Source of the DNA: Nocardia carnea | Lineage (GTDB): Bacteria > Actinomycetota > Actinomycetes > Mycobacteriales > Mycobacteriaceae | Length of the DNA: 64,000 nucleotides | NCBI RefSeq assembly: GCF_029868855.1 | Contig: NZ_JARWOV010000209.1 | Location: forward strand, 1-64,000 | Reading direction: 5' to 3' | Shown here: positions 18,234 to 26,381 of the stretch, piece by piece | How the letters are laid out: each line of letters opens with the position of its first letter | Position numbering within the stretch: the first letter of the stretch is position 1 | Notes under the pieces: generated by a model | What the model was told of the DNA's origin: nothing | The model's database searches: none | The model's input: the letters and a program-made list of their open reading frames with translations, nothing else | Translations under genes and position numbers: made by a program

Positions 18234-19157
18234 TCAGAACGCGGTCCGGGCGCGGCGGTCGTGCCTTCCGTCGACGATCACGCCGGCGGCCGCCTCGAGT
18301 GGTTTCACAATGGTGGTGAAATCGGAGTCCGGGCCCTCGGACGCTGTGGTCTCCTCCCATCGCTGGGCGACCGTTTCGGCGAGTTCGGTCGGAGTGTCGA
18401 GCTGCGCGGCCTCCTGCAGGTAGAGCCGGACGTCCTTGGTCATCAGTCCGGTGGCGAAGCCGAAGTCGAAGGTGCGGGGGAGCACCGCGCGAGGAAACTT
18501 GTCCCGGCTGGCGTGGGTGGCACCCGAGCCGGCGTTGAGTACATCGATCATCACGGTGGGGTCCAGGCCGGCCTTCACACCCATGACCATCACTTCGGCA
18601 GTGGCGGCCAGGGTGGTGGCGGCCATCAGATTGTTGATCAGCTTCATCGTCTGGCCGGCACCGGGCTCGGTGGCCACCAGAAACGGCCGGCCGAGTACCT
18701 CGAGAAGTGCTGTGCTGGAGGCGAACTCGTCCGCCGGCCCGGAAGCCATGATGGCAAGCGTGCCGTGACGAGCCCCCGCGACACCGCCGCTCACGGGACA
18801 GTCGAGCATGGCGATACCGCGATCGGCCAGCAGCGCCGACAGCTGCCGGGCAGCGTGCGGACCGATGGTGGAGAGTTCGACGACCCGGCGCACCCGGGAA
18901 CCGTGGATGATGCCCTGGCGTCCGGTCGCGACCTCCAGCGATGCCTGCGGGGTCGGCAGGCTGGTCAGCACCGTCTCGGCGCGGTCGGCCACGTCCGCGG
19001 GGGAGGTCGCGGCCTCGGCGCCGAGCGCGACGGCCCGGCCGATCGACTCGGCGCGGGCGTCGAACACCACGAGCCGGTGGCCGGTTTCCCGCAGCCGCGC
19101 GGCCATCGGGAACCCCATATTGCCCAGGCCGATCAACCCGATATCCATGGTGCCCAT
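18234..19157 (-). CDS. NAD(P)-dependent 3-hydroxyacid dehydrogenase, HIBADH family
   Basis: 307 residues. N-terminal Rossmann motif IGLIGLGNMGFPMA, the family substrate motif DCPVSGGVAGA, and the catalytic lysine in GQTMKLINNLM. The family oxidises beta-hydroxyacids (3-hydroxyisobutyrate) or reduces tartronate semialdehyde. The first ATG overlaps the stop of the carboxymuconolactone decarboxylase gene (TAATG), so the two are coupled; an internal ATG at 19148 (MDIGLIG) is also possible. Last gene of a minus-strand group that includes a dioxygenase and an aldehyde dehydrogenase. Confidence 0.93.
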   Translation of the reverse strand: MGTMDIGLIGLGNMGFPMAARLRETGHRLVVFDARAESIGRAVALGAEAATSPADVADRAETVLTSLPTPQASLEVATGRQGIIHGSRVRRVVELSTIGPHAARQLSALLADRGIAMLDCPVSGGVAGARHGTLAIMASGPADEFASSTALLEVLGRPFLVATEPGAGQTMKLINNLMAATTLAATAEVMVMGVKAGLDPTVMIDVLNAGSGATHASRDKFPRAVLPRTFDFGFATGLMTKDVRLYLQEAAQLDTPTELAETVAQRWEETTASEGPDSDFTTIVKPLEAAAGVIVDGRHDRRARTAF

Positions 19158-19531
19158 TAGCCTTTGTCCGTTTCGGCGAGTACTTCCCGGGCGATCCGGA
19201 AACTGTCGACGGCAGCCGGGACACCGGCGTACACGGCGATCTGCAGCAACACCTCACGGATCTCGTCGCGGGTCACACCGTTGTTGAGCGCCCCTTTGAC
19301 GTGGGTGCGCAATTCGTGCGGCCGGTTGAGTACCGAGAGCATGGCGAGGTTGAGCATGGAACGCGTTTTCGGCGACAGGCCGTCGCGACCCCATACCGCT
19401 CCCCAGCAGTACTCGGTGACGAGATCCTGTAGCGGCTGGGTGAAGTCGTCACCGGCGGCGTTGCGGACGTAGTCCGCGCCGAGCACCTGGGTGCGGATTC
19501 GGCGCCCCGTGTCGTAGGTGTCCTGGTTCAT
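19157..19531 (-). CDS. Carboxymuconolactone decarboxylase family protein
   Basis: 124 residues, close to the length of PcaC (4-carboxymuconolactone decarboxylase). Core sequence EYCWGAVWGRDGLSPKTRSM and HVKGALNNGVTRDEIREVLL with the conserved histidine. It lacks the CxxC pair of AhpD peroxidases, so a decarboxylase-like role is favoured over an antioxidant one. Coupled to the downstream HIBADH-like gene. No other beta-ketoadipate genes are present, so the true substrate is probably not carboxymuconolactone. Confidence 0.9.
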   Translation of the reverse strand: MNQDTYDTGRRIRTQVLGADYVRNAAGDDFTQPLQDLVTEYCWGAVWGRDGLSPKTRSMLNLAMLSVLNRPHELRTHVKGALNNGVTRDEIREVLLQIAVYAGVPAAVDSFRIAREVLAETDKG

Positions 19532-19577
19532 GGATGTTCTTCCTGCCTGTCGCGGGGCGGGTGGCCGTGGTCGGGGA

Positions 19578-20384
19578 TCAGTTCCATGCCTCGTCGCCGG
19601 CGATGGTCGTGCGGTGCATGGTCCGCTCGGAGGCCGGATCGTAGGGCAGGGCCCGGTGCAGCATGCCGGTGTTGTCCCAGATCACCAGGTCACCGACCGA
19701 CCATTCGTGGGTGTACCGGAAACGCTCCTGGGTGGACCACTCCAGCAGTTCGTCGAGTAGTTCGCGGCTGCTGTCCGGGTCCATGCCGACGATATGGTCC
19801 GCGGTGGCGCCGATGACGAGTGAGCGCCGGCCGTCCCGGCGCCGCCATACGAGCGCGCTCTCGTGGGTGGGGATCCGCCGCCACTGAGCGAGTTGCCGTT
19901 CGGTGGGATCGGGGTTCACCGCACGCTGCGCCGCCTCGAGGCTGTGGACCACACGCAGGTCCGCACAGCGTTTACGTTCGGGCTCCGGCAGATTCTCGTA
20001 GGCAGCGTAGGTGCTGGCGAATTCGGTACCGCCGCCGATCATTGCGACGTGCCGCGCGGTGAGCATGGTGGCCTTGGCCGGTATCCGGTTCGTGGTGTCG
20101 TCGATATGCCAGCAGAAGGTTCCCTTGAGGTACTCGGCCGTGGGATTCTTGCCGGGATCCAGCGACACGGTGAAGATTTCCCTGCCGCCGGGAGCCAGCA
20201 CGGTACCCAGCTTGCGACTCAGCTCGAGCTGAGCGGAGTCGTCGAGATGGGCGCCGCGAATCAGCAGTACGCCGCGCCATTTGATCGCCTCCCGGATCCG
20301 GGCGACGGTGGCATCGGACAGCAGATCGTCGGCATCGATCAGTTCGGCTCCGAGTTCGGGACTCAAAGCGACTGTTTCCGTCAT
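19578..20384 (-). CDS. TauD/TfdA-family Fe(II)/2-oxoglutarate dioxygenase
   Basis: 268 residues. Iron-binding H-x-D in CWHIDDT (His about 93, Asp about 95), distal histidine in GMLHRALPYDP (about 243), and the 2-oxoglutarate arginine about 15 residues later (TMHR). The ATG at 20384 is preferred because AGGAG lies 7-8 bases upstream, whereas the ATG at 20402 has none. The family hydroxylates substrates such as taurine, 2,4-D or sulfate esters, often releasing a leaving group and an aldehyde; an aldehyde dehydrogenase gene lies just upstream in the same operon, which fits. Substrate unknown. Confidence 0.92.
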   Translation of the reverse strand: MTETVALSPELGAELIDADDLLSDATVARIREAIKWRGVLLIRGAHLDDSAQLELSRKLGTVLAPGGREIFTVSLDPGKNPTAEYLKGTFCWHIDDTTNRIPAKATMLTARHVAMIGGGTEFASTYAAYENLPEPERKRCADLRVVHSLEAAQRAVNPDPTERQLAQWRRIPTHESALVWRRRDGRRSLVIGATADHIVGMDPDSSRELLDELLEWSTQERFRYTHEWSVGDLVIWDNTGMLHRALPYDPASERTMHRTTIAGDEAWN

Positions 20385-20478
20385 CGGAACATCTCCTGAC
20401 ATTGTTGTGTAGCGCGTCTCTCGCAGCGGCGGACGCGGCCGGTCGGTGCGCTGAGTGGTCCGGAGCCCGGCGGGGCGC

Positions 20479-21903
20479 TCACAGTTTCACCACAACGGTT
20501 TTGGTGGCCGTGACCGCATCGAGGGCGGCCAGGCCCTTCTCCCTGCCGTACCCGGATTTCCGGAAACCGCCGAACGGCAATTCGACACCGCCGCCGGCGC
20601 CGTAGGTGTTGACGTAGACCTGTCCGGCGACGACCTCGGCCGCCAGCCGGTGCGCGCGGGAGAGGTCCCGGGTCCACAGCGCCGCCAGCAGGGCGTACTC
20701 GGTGCCGTTGGCCAGGGCGACTGCTTGGTCTTCGTCGGCGAATGTGTTGACTGTGAGCACCGGTCCGAAGATCTCCTCCTGCGCGATGGTGGCCACCGGA
20801 TCGACCCCGTCGATGAGCGTCGGTGGGAAGTAGCACCCCTCGGCCAGGTGGTCCCCGGTGGGAACCGCTCCGCCGCAGCGGATTTCTCCCCGAGTGAGCC
20901 CGGCCACCGATGTGGCGACCCTCGTCTGCTGCTTCCGGGAGATCAGTGGTCCCAGGCCGGGATCGTCCCGGCCCGGACCGATGGTGACCCGGGCGAACCG
21001 CTGGAGCACCTTGTCCACCAGCGCATCGTGCACCGATTCCTCGACCAGCAGCCGTGAACCCGCCGAACAGGTTTGTCCGGCGTTCTGCAGGATCGCCCGG
21101 GTGACGAATTCCGCCGCGGTATCCAGATCGGCGTCGGCGAAGACGATCTGCGGGGATTTGCCCCCTAATTCCAGGACCGCCGGAACCACGCGCTGTGCGG
21201 CGGCCGCGGCGACCTCCGAGCCGATACGGGTGGACCCGACGAAACCGAGGAAATCGACGCCGGGGTGAGCAGTCAGTGCGGCACCGGCCTCGGCGCCGAT
21301 CCCGGTGACGACGTTGAAGACGCCCGCCGGCAGGCCGGATTCCACGGCGATCCGGGCGAGCGCCACCGCGGTGCGCGGTGTTTCGTCGGCGGGTTTGGCC
21401 ACGACGGCATTACCCGCGGCGATCGCGGGCGCCACGGCGCGGGCAATGAGCTGGATCGGATAGTTCCACGCGACGATATGTCCGGTGACCCCCAGCGGTT
21501 CGCGGCGGGTGTAGACGTGCAGGTCATTGCTCAACGGGATGGTCTGCCCGTAGTAGGTGTCGATCGCGTGCGCGTAGAAGCGGAAATACCGGGCTGCGAC
21601 GGTGACGTCGGTGCGGGCTTGACTCACGGGTTTGCCGGTGTCCTCGCACTCGTACCGGGCGAGCTCCGCATGATGGGTGTCGATCGCGTCGGCGATCCGG
21701 CCGAGCACGGCCGACCTGTGTTCGGGCGCGCTGGTTCGCCACCGGCGTTGTGCGCGCCGGGCCGCCCCGACCGCTCGGTCCACCTCGTCGGGTCCGCCGC
21801 GTGCCACCGGCCCGAGGGAACGGGACGTCGAGGGGTCGATGTTGTCGTACACCTCGGGAGAGGACACGGCGGCACCGTCGATGAACGATTCGGTAACGGA
21901 CAT
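20479..21903 (-). CDS. NAD(P)-dependent aldehyde dehydrogenase
   Basis: 474 residues. Catalytic base in LELGGKSP (Glu about 245), catalytic cysteine in GQTCSAGSR (about 279), oxyanion asparagine in AWNYP, and EEIFGPV in the C-terminal half. Betaine/4-aminobutyraldehyde-like subgroup. First gene of the minus-strand operon that continues into the TauD, CMD and HIBADH genes. The 26-bp operator-like element at 21976-22001 lies 70 bases upstream, so the distant TetR at 23920-24546 probably controls it. Oxidises an aldehyde to the acid; identity unknown. Confidence 0.95.
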   Translation of the reverse strand: MSVTESFIDGAAVSSPEVYDNIDPSTSRSLGPVARGGPDEVDRAVGAARRAQRRWRTSAPEHRSAVLGRIADAIDTHHAELARYECEDTGKPVSQARTDVTVAARYFRFYAHAIDTYYGQTIPLSNDLHVYTRREPLGVTGHIVAWNYPIQLIARAVAPAIAAGNAVVAKPADETPRTAVALARIAVESGLPAGVFNVVTGIGAEAGAALTAHPGVDFLGFVGSTRIGSEVAAAAAQRVVPAVLELGGKSPQIVFADADLDTAAEFVTRAILQNAGQTCSAGSRLLVEESVHDALVDKVLQRFARVTIGPGRDDPGLGPLISRKQQTRVATSVAGLTRGEIRCGGAVPTGDHLAEGCYFPPTLIDGVDPVATIAQEEIFGPVLTVNTFADEDQAVALANGTEYALLAALWTRDLSRAHRLAAEVVAGQVYVNTYGAGGGVELPFGGFRKSGYGREKGLAALDAVTATKTVVVKL

Positions 21904-21975
21904 GGGGATTCACCTCGCGACTCTGCGCTACGGCCAAGAGATCTGCGCGGCCGTCACCGTGCCGAGGCCTACGCT

Positions 21976-22001
21976 ATAAGTATCCGTAGTCGTATATTTA
22001 T
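21976..22001. promoter_or_regulatory. TetR operator-like element, copy 1
   Basis: ATAAGTAT (21976-21983), a ten-base spacer CCGTAGTCGT, and ATATTTAT at the right (7 of 8 pairs complementary). The same element occurs at 23847 and, more divergent, at 24573. It lies in the promoter of the aldehyde dehydrogenase operon. Confidence 0.7.
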
Positions 22002-22002
22002 G

Positions 22003-23178
22003 TCAAGTGCTGCGATTGCGCTCGATGAGCTGGCGGGCGATCACGGTGCGCTGAACCTCGTTCGTACCTTCGCCGACGATCATCAGCGGTGCGTCGCGGA
22101 AGTACCGCTCCACGTCGAATTCCGTGGAATAGCCGTACCCGCCGTGGATGCGCACCGCGTTCAGGGCGATCTTCATCGCGGTCTCGGAAGCGAACAGCTT
22201 GGCCATCCCCGCCTCCATATCGGCTCGTGCGCCGGAGTCGTAGCACCGCGCGGCATGGTGCACGAGCTGGCGAGCGGCCGTCAGTTCGGTGGCCATATCG
22301 GCCAGGTAGTTACCGATCGATTGGTGCTTCCAGATGGGTGTGCCGAAAGACTCGCGTTCCTGTGCGTACCGGATCGAGTCCGTCAACGCCGCGCGGCCCA
22401 CCCCGAGGGCGCGCGAGGCCACTTGGATCCGCCCGATCTCGAGTCCGCGCATCATCTGCCCGAACCCGCGGCCCTCGATGCCCCCCAGCAGTGCGCCGGC
22501 GGGTACCCGGAAATCGTCGAAGGTGAGTTCGCAGCTTTCCACACCCTTGTATCCGAGCTTGGGCAGATCCCGGGACACCGTGAACCCCGGCCCGGGTTCC
22601 ACCAGCAGGACGCTGATGCCGCGGTGGGCCGGGACCGCCGCCGGATCTGTTTTGCACAGCAATGCCACCAGGCCGGATCTGCGCGCATTGCTGATCCAGG
22701 TCTTCGACCCGTTCACCACGTAGCCGTCGCCCTTGCGGCGGGCCACGGTGCGGATGGCCTGCAGATCCGAACCGCCGCCCGGTTCCGTCAGCGCCATCGT
22801 CGCCCGCAGTTCGCCGGTCGCCAGCCGGGGCAGATAGCGATCGCGCTGTTCGGCGGTTCCGTAATCGAGCAGCAGTTTCGCCACGACCGTATGGCCGCCC
22901 ATCGCCCCGGCCAGGCTCATCCAACCGCGCGAGAGTTCCTCGGTGACCAGCGAATAGCAGGTCGTGGAGACCTTGCCGTCGCCCCACGGCGGCGGGATCG
23001 CCAAACCGTATATGCCGATCCGCTTCATCTGCTCGATCAATTGCTCCGGATAGATATCGGCCTGTTCGAGCCGGTGTACCACCGGTTCGACCTCGCGGTC
23101 GACGAAATCCCGCACCACGGCGACGAATCCGGCCTCGTCTTCATCGATTCCGTAGCCGTGCACGGCCTCTCTCGTCAT
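22003..23178 (-). CDS. Acyl-CoA dehydrogenase
   Basis: 391 residues with the three-domain acyl-CoA dehydrogenase layout: FAD-contact motif ALTEPGGGSD, KTWISNA, the substrate/flavin helix YAQERESFGTPI, and near the C-terminus YFRDAPLMIVGEGTNEVQR, with the catalytic-base glutamate in GEGT. The ATG at 23178 overlaps the stop of the upstream gene (ATGA), so this start is firm and an ATG four codons earlier is less likely. Introduces a trans-2 double bond into an acyl-CoA with electrons passed to ETF. Same operon as the PIG-L-like gene and under the copy-2 operator. Confidence 0.94.
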   Translation of the reverse strand: MTREAVHGYGIDEDEAGFVAVVRDFVDREVEPVVHRLEQADIYPEQLIEQMKRIGIYGLAIPPPWGDGKVSTTCYSLVTEELSRGWMSLAGAMGGHTVVAKLLLDYGTAEQRDRYLPRLATGELRATMALTEPGGGSDLQAIRTVARRKGDGYVVNGSKTWISNARRSGLVALLCKTDPAAVPAHRGISVLLVEPGPGFTVSRDLPKLGYKGVESCELTFDDFRVPAGALLGGIEGRGFGQMMRGLEIGRIQVASRALGVGRAALTDSIRYAQERESFGTPIWKHQSIGNYLADMATELTAARQLVHHAARCYDSGARADMEAGMAKLFASETAMKIALNAVRIHGGYGYSTEFDVERYFRDAPLMIVGEGTNEVQRTVIARQLIERNRST

Positions 23179-23789
23179 TTCACCGGCCAATCGGTGCGGA
23201 CCAGATCGCGACCGTGCGGTGCGAACCGGGAGGTGATGCCGGTGCGGAAATTCTCGGTGGGTGCTACGGCCCCGGCCTCGCCGCGGACGACCCGCAGCGC
23301 CTGTTGTTTGAAGACACGGGCGGCGTGACTGAGCCGGTGTGTGGTGGATTCGGTTCGGTCACCGGCTTCCTCGGCAAACTGCCGCCCCCAGATCGAGACC
23401 TCGATCAGCCCGCGGTCGAGGCATTCCTGAACTCGTCCGCGCAGCCGGTCCTCGCCGGCCATCAGCGCCGCCGAAATCGCCACTGCCTGTGGCCGGAGTC
23501 GTCGATGCCGGTGAGTGAACGCGGAGTCCAGATCGAGTGCCTCCGCGCCCAGGATCCGGGCAGGCCGTGGACTGCCGAGGTCGCCGGCTACCACAGTGAC
23601 CTCCCAGCCGGCCATCGAGAGATCGAATATCCACCCGCCCGCGGCGCTCACTGCATCGTCCATGCTCGTCCCGAGCACCACCAGTCGCGGCCGCAGGGTC
23701 CGGCGGGCCGGGCTGTGGAGGTACGCGAGGGTGGCGACCTGCGCCATGTCGTCCTGTGGTGGTGGGAGCGTCGAGGCGGATGGCGTCAT
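23175..23789 (-). CDS. Uncharacterised protein with PIG-L/LmbE-like N-terminus
   Basis: 204 residues. The segment LVVLGTSMDDAVSAAGGWIF followed by AGWEVTVVAGD resembles the first strand, metal-binding motif and helix of PIG-L/LmbE zinc deacetylases (typically PHPDDxxLxxGG), but the first histidine-proline is replaced by GTS, and no clear HxxH motif follows, so deacetylase activity is doubtful. The protein is also shorter than the family's usual 220-280 residues. Coupled by ATGA to the acyl-CoA dehydrogenase, which suggests a shared pathway role. I do not assign a function. Confidence 0.7.
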   Translation of the reverse strand: MTPSASTLPPPQDDMAQVATLAYLHSPARRTLRPRLVVLGTSMDDAVSAAGGWIFDLSMAGWEVTVVAGDLGSPRPARILGAEALDLDSAFTHRHRRLRPQAVAISAALMAGEDRLRGRVQECLDRGLIEVSIWGRQFAEEAGDRTESTTHRLSHAARVFKQQALRVVRGEAGAVAPTENFRTGITSRFAPHGRDLVRTDWPVK

Positions 23790-23846
23790 GAGTTCTCCCT
23801 CGTTGTGAAGCAGCCGGAACGGCGGGCGCCGACGAGCGGTACCACT

Positions 23847-23872
23847 ATAAGTATCCGGAGTCGTATACTTTT
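23847..23872. promoter_or_regulatory. TetR operator-like element, copy 2
   Basis: ATAAGTAT, spacer CCGGAGTCGT, then ATACTTTT (7 of 8 pairs). Nearly identical to copy 1 at 21976 over 26 bases. It lies just upstream of the PIG-L-like/acyl-CoA dehydrogenase operon and about 48 bases from the 3' end of the TetR gene. Confidence 0.7.
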
Positions 23873-23919
23873 AGTATAGGGCCCGGACGGTGCGGGAGTG
23901 ATCGTTTTCGGGTGATGTT

Positions 23920-24546
23920 TCAGCGGGGCGTCGCACCGCGGAGGAACAGTCGAACGGCATGCCGGAGATGGCGTTCCTCCTGTTGCTTCGACCGGAACAG
24001 GCCGAAATCGGCCATCCGGCCGGGAACCAGCTCCACCATCGCGAGGAACTGTTCGGCGGCCAGTTCGATATCTTCGACATCGACAGTGCCCTCGGCGGTG
24101 CCGCGACGCAGTACCTGCACAACCGCCCGTTGCCGTCCGGACCACATCATCGAATCCGTGCTGATCGCGAATTCCGGAAACCTCGCCGATTCGTTCATCG
24201 CGATCCGCATCAGCCGGACATTCTCCGGGTCGAGTGCGCGGTCGAGGGCCACCTGCCCGATCTCGAGCAGCGCTGTCTCCAGGTCCTTCTCGTCGACGGC
24301 GGGATCGTCGCCGGGTGAGACGTATTTCGACAGTGCCCACGGTATGACATCGGCGAACACGGAGCGTTTGTCCGGGTAGCGCGCGTACAGTGAACGTTTC
24401 GTGATCCCGGCCTTCCGGGCGATGGCCTCCATCGTCGCGCCGTCGTAGCCGGACTCCAGGAACGTGGCGACCGCGGCCTCGCGGACTGCCTGGTTCAGCT
24501 TCTTGGCCTCGGCCTGTGTGGGGCGGCCGCGTCTCGTCTCCACCAT
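23920..24546 (-). CDS. TetR-family regulator, likely controller of the 19-25 kb catabolic genes
   Basis: 208 residues. N-terminal helix-turn-helix ATMEAIARKAGITKRSLYARY and a helical C-terminal domain. The gene is enclosed by two copies of the 26-bp element (23847 and 24573), with a third before the aldehyde dehydrogenase operon, which makes it the natural candidate repressor and probably autoregulated. The ligand domain suggests acyl-type effectors only by analogy with other catabolic TetRs. Confidence 0.9.
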   Translation of the reverse strand: MVETRRGRPTQAEAKKLNQAVREAAVATFLESGYDGATMEAIARKAGITKRSLYARYPDKRSVFADVIPWALSKYVSPGDDPAVDEKDLETALLEIGQVALDRALDPENVRLMRIAMNESARFPEFAISTDSMMWSGRQRAVVQVLRRGTAEGTVDVEDIELAAEQFLAMVELVPGRMADFGLFRSKQQEERHLRHAVRLFLRGATPR

Positions 24547-24572
24547 GGGGGCAGCCTATCGTCCGGCAGGGA

Positions 24573-24598
24573 TATAATATCCGTAAAAGTATACTTAT
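24573..24598. promoter_or_regulatory. TetR operator-like element, copy 3
   Basis: TATAATAT, spacer CCGTAAAAGT, then ATACTTAT. Matches copy 1 at 18 of 26 positions, including the central TATCCGTA and the right arm. Lies between the divergent TetR and SDR genes and could control both. Confidence 0.6.
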
Positions 24599-24662
24599 TT
24601 ACGAGGCCGTTCCGCTTCGCCGGCGCGGTATGTATTCCCGCACCACCTGGATCGGAGTGCCG

Positions 24663-25610
24663 ATGACGATTCCGCCCACGACCGACAGCGCGGGGCCCGG
24701 TGCGCGGCCCACCGCCGCGGAGATCGTTTCCGGATCGGACCTGACCGGCCGCACCTGCGTGATCACCGGGGCCTCCGCCGGGCTCGGCCGGGAATCCGCT
24801 CGCGCCCTCGCCGGCGCCGGTGCCCACGTCATCCTGACTGCCAGGCGCGATGACGTCCTCGGGGCAGCCGCTGACGATATTCGCCGGGAGATACCCTCGG
24901 CGCGGCTGTCCACCGTCGTCCTGGATCTGGCCTCGCTGGACGGAATCCGGGTCGCCGCCGCACGCATTGCCGAACTCGCACCGGTGGTCCACGTGCTCAT
25001 GAACAACGCCGGAGTGATGTTCACGCCGTTCGCCCGCACCGCCGACGGGTTCGAACTGCAGATCGGCACGAACCATCTGGGCCACTTCGAACTCACCCGA
25101 TTACTCCTCGACCGGTTGCGTGCGGCCGAGGGAGCCAGAATCGTCAACCTCGCCTCGGAGGGGTATCGGATCGCCGACGTCGACCTGGACGATCTGCACT
25201 GGGAGAAACGGGACTACGACAAGTTCCGTGCCTACGGCGCCTCCAAGACCGCGAATATCCTGCACGCCGTCGAACTCGACCGGCGGCTACGCGATGACGG
25301 AATTCGCGTCTGCGCGGTGCATCCCGGCCGGGTCGCCACCCGGCTGGCCCGCCATATGACCCGAGACGATGTTGCCGCGATGCCGGTCGAGCGGGCGGGT
25401 CCGCCCCGCCGGTCCGATCCCGATCCGGGCATTCTCACACCGCAGGAAGGTGCGGCGACCCAGGTGTGGGCGGCCGTGCACCCGGAGCCGCTCGGTCTCG
25501 CCGGCGTGTACTTCGCGGACTGTGCGGCCGAGCCCGCTGTCGCGGGCTATGCGGTGGACGCCGATCGGGCCGCGGAGTTGTGGGAGCTCTCCGAACGGCT
25601 GTGCCGGTAG
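24663..25610 (+). CDS. Short-chain dehydrogenase/reductase
   Basis: About 315 residues. Cofactor motif TGASAGLG, NNAG as MNNAGVM, and catalytic YxxxK as YGASK. Length and the N-terminal extension fit the retinol-dehydrogenase/WW-oxidoreductase-like SDRs rather than the 250-residue classical type. The ATG at 24663 has GGAG 5 bases upstream; an ATG at 24630 is an alternative. Divergent from the TetR gene across operator copy 3. Confidence 0.92.
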   Translation: MTIPPTTDSAGPGARPTAAEIVSGSDLTGRTCVITGASAGLGRESARALAGAGAHVILTARRDDVLGAAADDIRREIPSARLSTVVLDLASLDGIRVAAARIAELAPVVHVLMNNAGVMFTPFARTADGFELQIGTNHLGHFELTRLLLDRLRAAEGARIVNLASEGYRIADVDLDDLHWEKRDYDKFRAYGASKTANILHAVELDRRLRDDGIRVCAVHPGRVATRLARHMTRDDVAAMPVERAGPPRRSDPDPGILTPQEGAATQVWAAVHPEPLGLAGVYFADCAAEPAVAGYAVDADRAAELWELSERLCR

Positions 25611-25615
25611 GCGGT

Positions 25616-26269
25616 TCAGCGCGGCCGCAGGCCGTCGAGTAGCAGACGCACCATGAACAGCACGCGCTGTTCGAGTTGTCCGGCACTCGGCGCGCGGCCC
25701 GCTTCGATACTGCGGACCTGGGTGCCGACGACCATGCTCATGAACGCGCGCGCGGCGAGATCGGTATCGGTGGTGGTGATCTGTCCGGCGGCCGCCGCGC
25801 GGTCCAATACCTCGGCGACGAATGCGACGACCGGGCCGGTGTTCAAGGTGTTGCTGAGGGTGAAGATCTCGGGGAAGCGCACGTTCTCCAGGGCGAGGAT
25901 CCGGTGCAGCCGGCGGCCGTTGGGGGTCATGGCCTGATCGATCCGCAGGCGCGCGACCGCCCCCAGCGTCTCGGCCAGATCGCCGTTGTCCAAGCTCTCC
26001 AGAACTTCTCGCGGGACGGCCTGTGCTTCGACCGCGCGCCGGACGGCGGCGAGGAACAAGGCGGCCTTGTCGGTGTAGCGGGCATAGACGGTGCGCTTGG
26101 CCATATGGACTTGGGTGGCGATGAGCTCGATCGTGGTCTGGTCGTAGCCCCGTTCGAGGAACAGGTCCAATGCCGTGTCCAGCAGTTCTTGCTGTCGCGC
26201 ACGGGCTTGTTCCTGTGTCGGACGGCCGGCTCCCCGCGGCCGCTCGCGTCCTTCGCTCGTCGTCTCCAC
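25616..26269 (-). CDS. TetR-family regulator of the LuxE/LuxC-like pair
   Basis: 217 residues. Helix-turn-helix IELIATQVHMAKRTVYARY. The C-terminal region (FMSMVVGTQVRSIEAGR) is typical of the TetR C-terminal domain seen in AefR-like proteins. Divergent from the acid-activating/acyl-reductase pair, with a strong odd-centred palindrome between them at 26320-26346, so it most likely represses that pair. Tail-to-tail with the SDR (5 bases apart). Confidence 0.9.
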   Translation of the reverse strand: METTSEGRERPRGAGRPTQEQARARQQELLDTALDLFLERGYDQTTIELIATQVHMAKRTVYARYTDKAALFLAAVRRAVEAQAVPREVLESLDNGDLAETLGAVARLRIDQAMTPNGRRLHRILALENVRFPEIFTLSNTLNTGPVVAFVAEVLDRAAAAGQITTTDTDLAARAFMSMVVGTQVRSIEAGRAPSAGQLEQRVLFMVRLLLDGLRPR

Positions 26270-26319
26270 GGATGTCAGTTCATCGCATTCGGGTCATGGG
26301 TGTCGAGCGGGGTGCTACA

Positions 26320-26346
26320 TTAATGACACCTGGCAGGTGCTATTAA
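26320..26346. promoter_or_regulatory. TetR operator: 13-1-13 inverted repeat around CACCTG-G-CAGGTG
   Basis: TTAATGACACCTG, central G, CAGGTGCTATTAA: 11 of 13 pairs match, with a perfect inner CACCTG/CAGGTG. Located between the divergent TetR and LuxE-like genes, 35 bases before the latter's ATG. Strong candidate repressor site. Confidence 0.75.
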
Positions 26347-26381
26347 TCGCGGGGGATACGTGATTCTCGAAGGGGTGGCCC

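Noticed and set aside
21265-23328. 687-codon plus-strand frame opposite the acyl-CoA dehydrogenase and ALDH genes
   Set aside because: Antisense shadow of two strong genes with no recognisable domain.
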